DNA of 64,000 bases from Alnus glutinosa (GCF_958979055.1 NC_084892.1:3303501-3367500); one strand, 5' to 3'. Positions 23,279 through 35,900 are shown, counted from the first letter of the stretch. Numbers and translations: made by a program. The notes: a model not told the origin generated them from the letters alone.

Positions 23279-26200
23279 TTACCGGGACCAGAGGAAGCCA
23301 CATTTTGAACATTGATGAAGCGTTAAGCTTGAAGAACATTGAAGAATTGGTGCAAGACATGGAAGCTATATGGGTTGCAGATACATGGCCCCCCATGAGA
23401 GCTATATGTACGGCTAAGCCTCCAACACAATGTGCAACTACATGTATTACTGTATGCTGGCCATGCAATTCAAGGATCTTATTTATTGCTGCAAAAGAAA
23501 AATTAAGTGAGAACTGAATAGACATCGGATCAAGAAACTAAGAATTGATAAAATGAAGCATGTATGAATTTGCATTCTTTTACCAGCTGGGACATCAAAT
23601 CTTCCAATATCTTCAATCGTGAATTCTTTTGAAGGATTCAAAGGATGCAACCTTGGTTGCAGTAGCCATGTTTCATGGCCTTCTTCCAGTAAAGTTCTGA
23701 CTAAATCATTTGGTTCTGTTGGCAACCAGTAACTCTCAGTAGAATGACCATTAAGAAGGAGAACTGGATTTAGTTGTTTTGGTCCTTCAAGCCTCGATGG
23801 ATTTTGGGTGCATTTCCATTGTCTGCAACTGATAAAACATCCATCTTCTGCATGACATACAAAGGACACGAGATTAGAAACTCGAGTAGAAAAGGAAATA
23901 GAAAGAATATTTGAAGGGGAGAAGTTTTTGGAATGTAAAACTCCCTCAAGACTGCTCTTGGAATTGGAGGAAACTACTTCGTATCCGAAATCTTGCTCGA
24001 GGCTTTCTTAAGTTTGAAGTGGGAGATGGGCATGGTATTCATTTATGGCATGATGACTGGCATCCCTGTGGTCCTCTCCTTGAGAGCATCGGCTTCAAAG
24101 TTATTTATGACTCTCAGAGTAGCATTGATGGCAAGGTAGCTTCTGTTTTAAAGAATGGAGAATGGCATTGGAAACCTGCCCGGTCTGAAGAGTTAGTCAC
24201 TATTCAGAGTAGGTTGCCGGAAATTAATTTAGGAGATTCTGATAATCCGGTTTGGACTGTGGCTCGTAAAAGAATTTATGTGAGTTTAGAAACTTGGAAT
24301 GCTTTGAGGAAGAAGAAACCGGAGGTTATTTGGTGGTCTCTCATTTGGTTCCCTTATGCAATCCCTAAGCAAACTTTCTTGTTATGGTTGGCTGTGAGAA
24401 ACCGCCTTACTACTGGAGATAGGCTTTTGGTTTGGGGATACAAAGGGGACACTCAGTGTGGTTTCTGTAGACATGGGTTGGAAAGCTGGGACCATTTGTT
24501 CTTTCGATGTAGCTTTAGTTCCAGAATCTGGAAAAATTGTATGTGGAGATGTAATATTGAAAATCCTGATATTGACTGGCTGAATGTGATGGGTACAGGC
24601 TGTAGGCAGTGGAAAACTAAGAGAATGTGGAGTGCTCTTTGCAGATTAGTCCTACAATTTGCTGTTTATCATCTGTGGAGAGCAAGAAATGAAATTAAGC
24701 ACAATGGATGTCCCAAAACTGAAGAGCAGGTGCTTCGATCGATCTATTGGGATGTTCGTTCCCGATTTTCTGGAAATGGTAATTCTCAAAGACTAGGGAG
24801 AGTGTTAATCTCTGTTTAAACTGGAACATATCATTTTCTGTTCTGGTTTAGTTCTTCTTGCAGTCTTGCTGTTCTATTTTGTTTTGGTGGGTGTGAGCTT
24901 TGGTTTGCTTTGGTTTTGTCCTCTGTTTTGGTTGGACAGGTTCTGGTTGTAATGTTTGGTTGTTGGTAATAAAAGTCCTCACTTATTCATCAAAAAAAAA
25001 AAAAAGACAAAAGAAAAAGAAAAAAAAGAAATAGAAAGAACAAAGAAATATGTGCTAGCTCCATATATGTCACATTTTGGTCATTAAGTCAGATCACAAG
25101 TTGAGTGCATGTATAACTTGATGGTGTTGGGTATTCCTTCTTCCAGTCATCTTCTCTATTTTAAGCTAAGTGCATTTACCAAGTTTTGAATTAATTATAT
25201 ACTGGTATAATTTCAATGAATATGCCGTATCTCAATGTAGTTTTCGTTTCTGATGTTTATAAGCATCGACTCTAGCTCTCAAGACTGCATTGAATGCAAT
25301 CACACTAATTCCAAGCAGATTCGATTTTGACACTCTTAAACAAAGGATTTAATTAGATTCTCGATACCTGTTTTTATTTCATGGAGGGTGCTGCTTGGAT
25401 AAGGACCATAAGGTTTAACATACGAATTGGATAGGGTGAAGTCCTTGTGACTCCCTCGAGGAATCTGTAAAAGATACGTGCTTAGGAGAGTGTGTAATAG
25501 AAGACGTATGAACCTCCCTCTCTTGTTTCCTTCAAGACTTAAGATGCTCTTCAAAAGCTGTACCATAGATATACAAAGCTCGCCTTTTAAATTCACCATG
25601 CCTTCCCTTGAATTGTTCTCAACAACTTTTTTAAATGTCACATGCAGTGTTGTTGTCTCCCTCCAAGCATATAATCCAAAGAGATAAGGATTCATTATCT
25701 TCCTTCCCTCAAGAATATATCTGCATGAAATTGAAATTTCTTAGTTCCGTAATATCATAAAAGAAATTGATGAGGAAATTTATCTTAAACCTTCTCATGA
25801 TACCTTGAACCAGAGGAAGCTGCAAGGAGAAGATGATAATGCATACACTGTGTGTAAGGAGTTTTGCATTCTACTTCACACAAATTTATTTTCCCATCTA
25901 TAACATGTAATTTATCCTTCTCAATGGCTCTAAATTCCACATATCCACCAACTTTGCCTCTTAAAAGAGGATGACATTCTCTGATACCCCATTTCCACTC
26001 ACCCGAGCTCTTCTGATCTTGAGAGTTTATCTTCACTTTTAGATAAGCTGTGCATGGCATACCCCCTACATAACCCTCCATGGTTTCATTAAAAGTGACC
26101 ATTGATGTCCAGTCAGTCTTCATATTCTTATCAATGATGGAATGTGGGTCTTGATGAACAATTTTAACAGGAATTTCAATACCGTTATTGCTCTTGTACT

Positions 26201-28786
26201 TGAGAACATCCCTCACAAGGTGTCTACTTACGTACTCGGCCACAGTGGCAATAGTAAGAGATGGGTTTATGCCAACAGAACAAGGGATTAAAGAAGCATC
26301 ACAGACATAGAGGCCGGCGTGAACAGTGGCGGTACCTTCTGCGTCAAAAACCTGACCACTCGGATTACAAACACCACATAAACGATCGGACGATGCATTG
26401 CACCCACCTAAAAGATGAACTGATGTGCTTCGGTACCTTGACATGAAGAGTATTCCTCCTAATTTCTTAGTGAGCTTCTGAAAGGCATTAATTTTCCTTG
26501 GGAGTAAAGGATCGTGAGGTGGACTAAAGCAGATTCTATTCATGTCCTTATCAAATGTTATTTTCCCATCACTGTCATCATATCCCATTGCATTAAGAAT
26601 CATTGCTTGGCTTGCTTTAAAACCTGTAATGTGTTTTACCTTGTCAATTATCCCATGAAAGAACCAGGATCCAGTTGGCCAACCGTAAGTTGTGATCCCT
26701 TTGAACATCAGGTAAGGATAAGCCGTTGGAAGTACAGCACTCTGAGCCAACAGAAAAAGGGTAAATTATTGTTGGATGGATCCTTAATGACACATTTTTT
26801 ATCCTTAATTAATGTACTCAAATGTATGTCTATCTATGCATGCAAATTTAGGTTTTAGATCAATAAAGAAGTTCAAGACCTGGATTGTGAATCCTAATGA
26901 AGATGTATAAGATGAAGAGATGGATGGCCCTGGCCGTTCTTGAAAAGGTATGTTTGAGAGTTGCTTTCGGTTTAATCCGTAAGCAGTCAAGGGTGCTGGG
27001 CTTCCAGCAAGATAAGCCACAGTATTCCCATTACAGCTGAATCCAGACCCAAGTGCATCTGAAAGTTTCAATCCTCTCATTTTTGACTGGAAAAGTATCT
27101 CAGTTGTGCCCAAAACTCCCGCTATGAAAACAAAGAAAGATGTTTCGAACTTGTTAGACTGTGTTTTTTTTTAGAACAAAAAGTTCTAACGTGTACATAC
27201 AATTTGCATGCTACTGCTTCGTACCTGAGAGGACTACAAAATCAGCAGTTATAAAGTCAATCTCATTCAAGTAAACATGCCATCTTCTTCTCTTTCTGCC
27301 AATTATGCTTTTTTCTTGGCAAATTTCAAATGGGTTTTTAACCACATATTGAACTTGACATTCTGTTATAACATGACATCCAGTCTGCATCACAAAGAAA
27401 CTCTGATTATAACAGAAAAAAGTAGGATCTAGTTAATATGAATAAGAAACTGTTTGGACAACCGGTGGGTGGTAGCAGCCACCAATGGGGACAATTTATT
27501 TTATTTTTTGCCTAGAAAAAGAAATTAAAAAAAAAATGAATTTTTGAGAAAATAATTTTAACACTCAGGGTATTTAAAAATTTTGGGTAAAATATGTTCA
27601 TTTTCAATTAAAATAATTTGGTTATTTCTATATTATCATGAAAGAATATGAACATTCATTCTATTCCATCTTCTTCTATTTCCAATAATCATTCATATTC
27701 CTAGATAACATCATTCCAATGTACCAAACATAGCCTTACTATTCCCTATGGCATTTGAAAATAAAAAATAATAACCAAAAATGGACCCCATACAGAATAT
27801 TACTGCAACTCCCAATTTTTAAGTGACGGAATAGGATCAATTTCTGGTTTTAACAGAATGACACTGTTCTTATAATCATTAACAAAAACTTGGTTTTGAC
27901 CTTTCAGTCACAAAATCCGAAAATGAGCATATAAAAATAAATTAGATGATAGAAAATATGCCTGGATTGCCGAAAGTATATAGTTTTTGTCAGTAGAGCT
28001 TTTGGCATTATAAGGGCATCCAGCAAGACAGTTCCCACAGGCTAAGCAGGGATCAATATTTCTTTGAGGCTCTTCAAGACCAAAATTCATGCTTAGCTGC
28101 AATGAAGAAGTCTCAAAACTTTTTTCAGTCTGTCCATCGGCTAATATTTCTCCCAAGACTTTGGAAACAGGAAACTTGACAGGAACACTCTGTATTCTCA
28201 GCATAACTGAGGCAGAAGCTTCACAATTATCCCAATCTCTTTCCCATTCCTTTGGCCACTTCGGATTCCTTCTCGCGCGAACTGGGGTTGGCAGCATTAC
28301 TCCTGCATTCACAAGTGAACCTCCACCAAGCCCACATGCCACTGCTGCTAGAGAATCATTTTGTTCATATACCTATATTTTCATCAAACAGATTCATATA
28401 TATATATTATCTTTGACAACGGATTAATTAATTCATGATATTTTTCTTCATGTTTATGTTTAAGAGAAAGTGACCTGGAATAAAGCATCTTTTGGGCCAA
28501 AGCTGACACCTAAGTTCTGGTTCTCCATCCTCACAGCAGACATGATCTTCAAGCTGTCAGTTGGAAAATCCTGAGCTTCCCATCTCCGGCCTTTCTCAAT
28601 CAAACATACCTTTATTCCCGCCATTGACATCCGACAAGCAGCAACAGAACCACCATATCCAGACCCCACGACAACAGCATCATAACCACCTTCTTCTCCA
28701 TCTCCAAGCAGCCTTCTCATTAACTCTGCTTGTTTCTTCATGATTTTCTTTGAAATAATCCCAACCAAGTTCTTGTGTATGGTCAA
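22089..28786 (-). CDS. GMC oxidoreductase / alpha-beta hydrolase fusion protein with C-terminal membrane anchor
   Basis: Nine minus-strand exons: 28475-28786, 27962-28372, 27225-27384, 26880-27121, 25804-26741, 25368-25720, 23584-23847, 23283-23488, 22089-22796. They sum to 3594 nt and join in frame to 1197 aa plus stop; a second start at 28741 would give 1182 aa and is the only start shared with the left copy. Seen: GSGYGGS FAD-binding loop (41-47); four-cysteine CxxCxxCxxxCP motif (C213, 216, 219, 223); HLLGG (484-488) and GINPS (N534), matching the His-Asn pair of cholesterol oxidases; a middle domain (about 560-800); an alpha/beta hydrolase with elbow AHCVGG (C914) and likely catalytic His1118 in GFGHSD; a hydrophobic tail (about 1179-1197). 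GMC enzymes oxidise alcohols with FAD; a sterol or other lipid substrate at a membrane is inference. Intron 2 has a GC donor; intron 6 holds an antisense L1. Confidence 0.93.
23234..23279. repeat. (TA)n(GA)n microsatellite beside a splice donor
   Basis: On the gene strand the intron 8 donor GTAAT is followed within a few bases by a CT run and then a TA run. This is a length-variable tract in the first 50 bases of the intron. Confidence 0.9.
23908..25027 (+). mobile_element. 5'-truncated L1 LINE in intron 6 of the GMC fusion gene
   Basis: An open frame at 23911-24819 ends in the zinc-binding domain found after reverse transcriptase in plant L1 elements (CGFCRHGLESWDHLFFRC near 24457). About 180 bp of 3' UTR follow, then a poly-A tail at about 24993. 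The 13-bp duplication GAAATAGAAAGAA flanks it exactly (23895-23907 and 25028-25040), a signature of target-primed insertion. The reverse transcriptase and endonuclease parts are missing. It lies antisense to the gene, and its clean frame and perfect duplication suggest a recent event. Confidence 0.92.
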
Positions 28787-29975
28787 TTATAGTATCCCAT
28801 TACAAAGAGTGCAACGGTACAAGTTAAAAAGAACAGTATACTGCATGGGAGAATTTCAGTTTCAGATTCCAGAATATTTATAGCTGAATATATAGGCTAG
28901 CTGTCGTCGCGGAACTTACAGGAGATTCTATTTTAATTTGTCTCTTATAAGTATGCTTTGTTAAGGGAGTGGCTATAACTTCATTTCTTTTCTTCAATGA
29001 CAGGCCATCCCATCACACATTTTTAAATATAAAAAGGACCAATGCTTGAAGATGAGACAAATAACCTCCTAGTTTTATAACTTTTATGCTCACTGAAAAC
29101 ATAACTCTAATGTTCCATTGCTGATTTGCATAAATTCCAAAAGCAGCCGCCATGTTTTCCGAGCGATATAGAATCACACGAATCGTTACAAAATTTTTTT
29201 TATTAAAAAAAAAAGAAAAAAAAGAAGAAGAAGAAGAAGAAGGATGTTGATTCCATAGTTCATGTCCAGCAATGCAAATCACCTTGTTATATGCTCCATT
29301 TACAACAGATACCTACAAAGTCTCCATTAACAAATGCATAAATCCAAAAGGCAACAGATGTACTTTGTCCATCAACATAGAATCGTCCACGCAAACATAA
29401 TCTTGGCTTCCCTTGAAATAAACCAACGCATGCATATCGCATCATCCCAGTTTTCCTCTCGGATTTTTTAATTCGGTCTATAAAAATATCATGTATAATT
29501 TAGCATGTGTGAAGTACATGATTTTTTAATTAGCATGTGATAAACACACATGCTTAAAGAACACATAACGGTTTATTGGCTGAATTAAAGGAAATTCTTC
29601 CAACCCAATAAAAAATTTATGTCCCTTTCTTTCCCAATCTTGTTCTTTCCTATCCAAAATAGGAAACCATAACAAGAAAAACAATCCACCACTACTAGTT
29701 TCATGTCTAGCTAATAACACGGTCGATCAGTTATGTTAGCACGTAACACCTTGTTAATTTCCAAACATAGCCTAACGTAATATGTTTAGACTTCAAACCC
29801 AGGTAATTGATTTGATCCATTATATTGGTCGGCGGGCATATACATGAGACAAGGGCTAGGATCTCTCCACAGAAACCAAGCTTCATTGCAGTATAAAACA
29901 AGCATGGACACATTAAAATAATTCAACATATATAACCTAAATTTTGTTTCATTTGAAATAGAATATAATAGTCAT
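28787..29975. other. Intergenic, promoter side of the GMC gene and 3' side of the next gene
   Basis: The first few hundred bases should be 5' UTR and promoter of the GMC fusion gene; the last part should be 3' UTR of the gene ending at 29976. A GAAGAAGAAGAAG-rich tract lies near 29213-29244. No further gene is supported. Confidence 0.4.
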
Positions 29976-31636
29976 TCACAATCTAGCGATTTCAACTGAC
30001 TTCTTGAGGGCTTCCTGTAGACTTCTCATGATTCTCGGCTCACCAGGAGGTGATCGATCTTTTAAGCGTCCATTTCTTGTAGCTCGGAAAATGGGACCAG
30101 AACCAGCAGTTGCTGGAAAAACCAAGCAATCTATGTACACGAGTACCTCAGTCTTCCCATCATCATCGATTGTAATAAAACCCAGTCTTGCTCCACCAGC
30201 TACTTTGTCTACCTGCTTGATTAAAATGCAAATTGCCCCCATTGAGGCCAAATAGGAGAGTTATTCGACTGGCCCTATCTTACATGTTCAGACTTCACAC
30301 GTTATTCTAGTTACAACCGGATTGAGATCCTTGTTATTAGGTTGCCCGAATAACAAAAAATCCGAACCGTTTAAGAGAGAGGAGTTGCAGTACCTACTTA
30401 TCCCGGACAAGTGAGTCTCACATCTTAGAGCCTATTTGGGATTGTATTGGGAAATAGAGTTTTTAAAGACAGCAATAACTTTTTAGAAAAATCAATCTAT
30501 TTTTGCATTTTTTAGAGAAAAAAAAGTCAAATAAGTATTTTTTTTTTAGTCTTTTACCAAACAGACCAACTTCTTGTTTGGGTTTTTTATGTACTAAAAA
30601 TACTTTTTAAGCTCTTTAACGCAATCCCAAATAAGCTCTTATTCTGCTTGAAGTAGAGTTCCTTCTCTTAGGTGGCCAAATTTCACAAAGACCGCCCAAT
30701 TGCTATAGATATGAAAGCATGATGAATAACTGTTGAGTCTAATATATATCATAGGTCAATTTGGATTTATAGTTTCAAAAGGTGCAATTTGAAAACACGA
30801 TTTTAAAAAACAAAATTAAGCGTCTGATTAAAATTGCAATATAATCTTTAAAAATGTGCATTTTTTAAAACACATCTCCTTACCTGTGATTTAAAAACGC
30901 TGATTTTTCTACACCTTCAAATCGCCTTTAAACAAAGAAAAAAAAAAAGACTCCCAAACTGTTGGGGGTTTTTCCAAATTTTATATAGGCACAGAATGTT
31001 TCGGAGATTAATCAACAGAATTTAATCACATAATTCAGCGTTGATCAAGATGCACATGTACATTGGCCATTAATGGCCAAGGGCCTATCGCTTTAATTTC
31101 ATGTGTGTGAAAGGAAAGACATAGGCAACCGACCTTTAGAGGTTCAGGAAGTGGCAGATTAGCTCCTTGGGAAAGACTATTAGCCCACTGAAAAATTAAA
31201 ATTAAATAACAAATCCTTAATATATTCGTTAAAAAAAAAACTGTTGAAAAAATTATAACTTGGATTATTCTAATTATGAATGAGCCCGTCTCAGAGCGCA
31301 AAAGGCAAAGAAATTGAGTGTGTGAGAGCATACCTGAAAGAGCAAGGTCTCGAATCTCTGAAGATCGGTATTCGGAGGCAATTTCATGGTCCCCAAGGAG
31401 ACTCCGTCATCAGCTGGTACAATGCCGTCACTTTTCGGCGAAGACTTTGCCACTGAAATCAGATTCCGTTGGCCGGATAATTGTCCGATCTTGGTAAGCA
31501 GGCGGTTGTTGTCTTTGTTCCAACCGCCGGTGAGTACTGGTGACCGGGAAACAACGGCCGGAGGGGAAGGGGAGGAGAGTTGCACGTGCCAGTTGACACG
31601 TGCTGGATGGAGAAGTAGCCTCGCAGCATAGGCCAT
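29976..31636 (-). CDS. Conserved plant protein of unknown function, probably plastid-targeted
   Basis: Three minus-strand exons: 31334-31636, 31134-31187 and 29976-30212, all with GT-AG introns. They sum to 594 nt, giving 197 aa. The ATG at 31634-31636 is chosen because it starts a serine/arginine-rich N terminus (about residues 1-50) that looks like a chloroplast transit peptide; an in-frame ATG further up (31744) is possible. The mature part is well ordered: KLPPNTDLQRFETLLFQ, WANSLSQGANLPLP, KVDKVAGGARLGFITID, then TEVLVYIDCLVFPA and PPGEPRIMRSLQEALKKSVE. I recognise it as a single-domain protein conserved in land plants whose role, as far as I know, is undefined. A Tourist-like MITE lies in intron 2. 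Confidence 0.85.
30428..30638. mobile_element. Tourist/Harbinger-like MITE in an intron
   Basis: Inverted ends GAGCCTATTTGGGATTG and the complement of GAGCTTATTTGGGATTG (one mismatch) enclose 211 bp, flanked by TTA on both sides (30425-30427 and 30639-30641). Non-coding. It lies in the second intron of the 29976-31636 gene. Confidence 0.85.
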
Positions 31637-32915
31637 GGCTTGAGAGAGAGAGAAGAGAGAGAGAGAGTTGCAGTGTGTTAAGACTACTGAAGATAGCTTT
31701 TCGTGTTGGTTTGGATAAGAAGCTGAAAAAGTGTGGCGGTTCATCAGGTTTCAAATATCTTCGTGCCACATCAGCAATTTGTTAATGACTATTCATGACT
31801 CTTGAGACTACCGTATTTTTATTCTATAATTATTTTATAATATTAATATAATAGTTTTAATTAATTTTTATTAATAATTGATTTAAAGGTCGGTTATAAC
31901 AATCTTATCAATATTATAAAATAATTTTGAGATAAAAATATAATTTGTAAACTGTAGCTTCAACTAGTTATTAGTGAGACCAATTTGTCAATTTCAACGC
32001 TATACTTCAACCTTCGCCACATGAACTTCTTCGGCGGGTAACTTTTGTCATGGGTGAAAAACGTTGCTACTAACTCCAACCTTTCAATTTAATTATTACA
32101 TTTTAAAAATTTGCGGATTCAAAATTGAAAATTTTAATTTTGAATAATATAGTGACTCTATACATAAAACTAATAATATTGCTACCAAATATGATATGAA
32201 AAACATTGAAGCGAACACTTCAATTCAAGTATTTGGTTTTTATAATAATATGATCCATTAACGGCTCGTGACCGAATTGCTGTCCAATTACCTCCTAAAT
32301 TTCACCCACCGAGGAGGGCATCAAAATCCTTTCTAGTTGATTTTCAACTGAAAATGAGTCGATCCTTTATACGGTTATATCCAATAGCATTTTCATAATT
32401 TTACATCTCCAGTCCGATCCTAGTTCGGTAGTTCCCGAGCATGTTCTTAAAAGGTTGTTGGTGGTGTCTGCCACGATTGGACCCAATTTATTTCTTCAAA
32501 ATACGATCAACAGGGAACAGGCACTACGCTTCAAACAATTATCATTAATAAAGAAACAATTTGAATAGAAGTCAGAGACAAAAAGAGAGTGTATTCAACA
32601 TATGGACAAAAAAGGCTCCGGCAGTGTGAGATAAACACGATAATTTATCTAGTTTTTTCTCTGTAATTGATGCTTTCACAAGATTAACCTGCTCTTCTAC
32701 GTAGCTTTGGATTTGTACAGGTAATAAAATGGAGAATCAACACAATCTCGTACAACACCAAAACAGCAGAATCAACTCTTGAAATCTGAAATTTGTAGTG
32801 TATTGAGTTGTCCCTGCCACTCCTAAAAACCACCGCACTTGACAAGTATTTTTGTTCTGTTTCCTAAGAAGCACCTTGGGATGATTGATTTTGCTCTGCT
32901 TTTGGAATTCTTTCA
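31637..32915. other. Intergenic between the unknown-function gene and SNX1
   Basis: Contains a GA-rich 5' leader just upstream of 31636 (GAGAGAGAGAAGAGAGAGAG), the presumed promoter beyond it, and on the far side the 3' UTR of SNX1 (about 32700-32915). No other gene is seen. Confidence 0.5.
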
Positions 32916-35900
32916 TTAAGATGAGGAACAGGATTCGAGCTTAGGAAGAAGACTTCTCCAAGCATCTGCTATACCATTTGCGAGACGCGCCTGTCCTTTC
33001 GCGAATTCATGGAAAGCAACCCCCATATCTAAAGTTTTTTGTTCCTGAAAACACACTATCTCTTCGTTCATCAATCGCACAATCGTCTCAAATGTTTGTG
33101 TTGCTTCGTCGCTCTCTTCCTTCAACTGCATCACCAAACCAGTTTAGTCAAATAACAAAAACCCTAAAGATGTAAACTGGAGAATGCCCATGTAAGCCGA
33201 CTTGCCTCATTATATTCCATCTCAGCTTCTCCCACCCTATCTGAGCGTATTAGTGAGAGCTTGTTACTGTAAAGTAAAATACAACTAATTAGGAAGGCCA
33301 CTTAAATACAGACACACAAGCAAAGCAAACTAGAATGTGCACAAAACCATACAGATTAATCTCTTTCAACTTTATTGTTTCAGCCAGTTCACAGTGCCGC
33401 CTAAAGGCATTGGCCCTCTCTGCTATAGTCGCCTGTTTCAAGAAACAGAACAAAGAGAATTAGCTTGACAGATGGGTAACAAAAAAAAAAACTAATGATC
33501 CCCTCACTATTACTAATTTTTCCCATATTATCACTTGCTATCAGCAATTCAACTAGTTAAGATAGATCTATCTAACAGGTGCGTGGGAAGGTCTACAGTT
33601 TTCAGTTGGATGATAATGACAAACCAAATCCACCTTAATTGATTGCACAGCACGCACGTAATCTTTCAGGGGTTCTTCAAAGTTCATCAAGAGTTGGTGC
33701 GCCTACAAATTAATACAAAGGCAATAAAATTCATATTGCATAACAATCTTTTCAAAACTAGGTTATATAAAAAGGACAAGTTTTCAATTAAAGACTACCT
33801 CTTTTTGCAGCTTAACTGACAATGTCTCTGCTTTTGCCCCGAGCTCAGTAAATGCCTTCCCTAGAGAATTTCCTTCACAAGCACCAAGAAGCTTGACAGC
33901 CTTCCCAAAATCTGACAGAGATTGCCCCAACTCTAAGGAAACAAATATAAACAATCAGATGTTATTTACTTGAACCCACTCTACAATGAGACTGAAGGAA
34001 GTGAAACGCCTGAAAGAAGGAATAATACCAACAGGTACAGCATATAAAAATCATAAAAAGCCTTCGAAATCCTCAGTACCTCTGTGCCTCTTTACAAGAC
34101 GATATGCATGCTTCTGAGCTTCAGCCAAGTGGTTCTCAAGCTCAAAGATGTAGTGCTTTAGCTTCTCATATTCAGGATTCGACTCCTCCACAGGCTTTTC
34201 CTTCCCTAGAACAACGTCACTCACTTTAGATTGTACATCCTGTCAGACAGACACAAAGGCGAATTATTGCTAGATCAGATCATCTTCCAAATTAATAACC
34301 ATAGTAGTTCATGTAGCTCATTTAATCGATGGCATTTAAGATAAATACACAACCAATGTATTGCATAGTGGAAGAAAAGGCTGCCTCTTGCACTCGCAAT
34401 TCATAACTTCGATTAAAGCAGAAATAAATTCTACTAAATTATGCAGATTGAATCAAGACCTGAGGAATAGACTTTTAATAGAATATTACTCTTGTTGCTA
34501 AAACTCTGTCCAAATATTATGCATAGCAGCTAGACTAGGAGGTGGGTTAGTGCAAGTTGTGGTCAATCATAGATCTAAAATCCGATGGTTAGAAAAAACT
34601 AGATCAGAGACAACTTTGTTTTTTGATCAGAGACAACTTTGTCTGATCAATATGGCAACAATTTATGCCGTGCATATTATATGCCAGGTAGAGGTCGTTG
34701 ACAATTTCAACAGCTATCCAGCACTCACTTTTCATTCTTCAACTACAGTCAAGCAAATTATCTACTATAGGGGGGGAAAAAAAAACGTAGAAGCTATGTT
34801 CAAATCTAAAAGTTGGGGAAAGCCACTTGGCATTGTAATACCATTTACATTAGCGTTGAATTCTACTAACATTGTTAATCATCTTAAGATCATGAAGAAT
34901 TTATCTAACCTTGAAGATCTGCATCAAATCAGCGGGCTTCTTCTTAAAAATACCAGTCTCTTGTGCCCTTAACCTCTCCATTGTCTGACCAAGATGTAAA
35001 ACAAATGAATTAAAATTTTCAATAGCAGATATGAAAAGAAGAGTAGGAACCTAAAGTAATCCTGAATAACTTCGCAAACATAAAAAATTTCCATCAATAA
35101 TAAGGTCACAATCATCACCGAGTATGAAAACATTTTCTAACAGGTAATCGAGCAATGTTTAAGTAACCAAAAACAAAATGATTTCTCATCATTTGCTAAA
35201 GAGTTCCATCGGACTCCATAGACCATAGTATAACATTGCCAGAGATGCACAGTATTGGTGCCTCTTACCAAAAAAGTGCCAGCAGTCAGACTCCTCCATC
35301 AGAAACATCATCTACGGCTTATTAGAGAAGTTAAATCCTTTGATGACCGCTCAGATAATAATAATAATAATAATAATCCTTTGATGACCTATTGTTTTTT
35401 TATTTGGACTCCTCTAACGAAGAACTTTAAGCCTTCCTGAGAGAATTAAGGCTTAGGGTTGAATAGCACACATCCGAATTAAAAATACAATATGCATTCT
35501 CAAGGCTCAGGAAGATATTTCCGTTTGATAATTAAAATTTTCAAACTGGCACTGCCATTGACTTTCCTTTCAGGTCAGATCCTAGAACAACAAACAACCA
35601 GGCAATTTATTTTTGAAAACTGTAAAAAGTAAACAAAAAAAGAAAAGAAAAAAATCACTAAAGACAACATAGCCATCTAGCTCTTCTTGTTTTCCCCTCT
35701 CATAGGAAACTTAGAAATTTAAATTACAGCCATTCCCTGTTTTTTTTTTCCTCTCTTGTTATTTATTTTTTCTTCTTTCATTGTGTTTGTGGAGATAGCT
35801 TTTCCACAATTGACAAAAAAAAAAATTGCACATAGATCTTGTTCCCTGTATAATTAATCATGTTAATGAATTGAATTATATTAATTGATATGGAGAAATT

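Noticed and set aside
34550-34972. A plus-strand gene of 140 codons in the SNX1 region
   Set aside because: It overlaps an intron and exon 4 of SNX1 on the opposite strand and has no recognisable domain.
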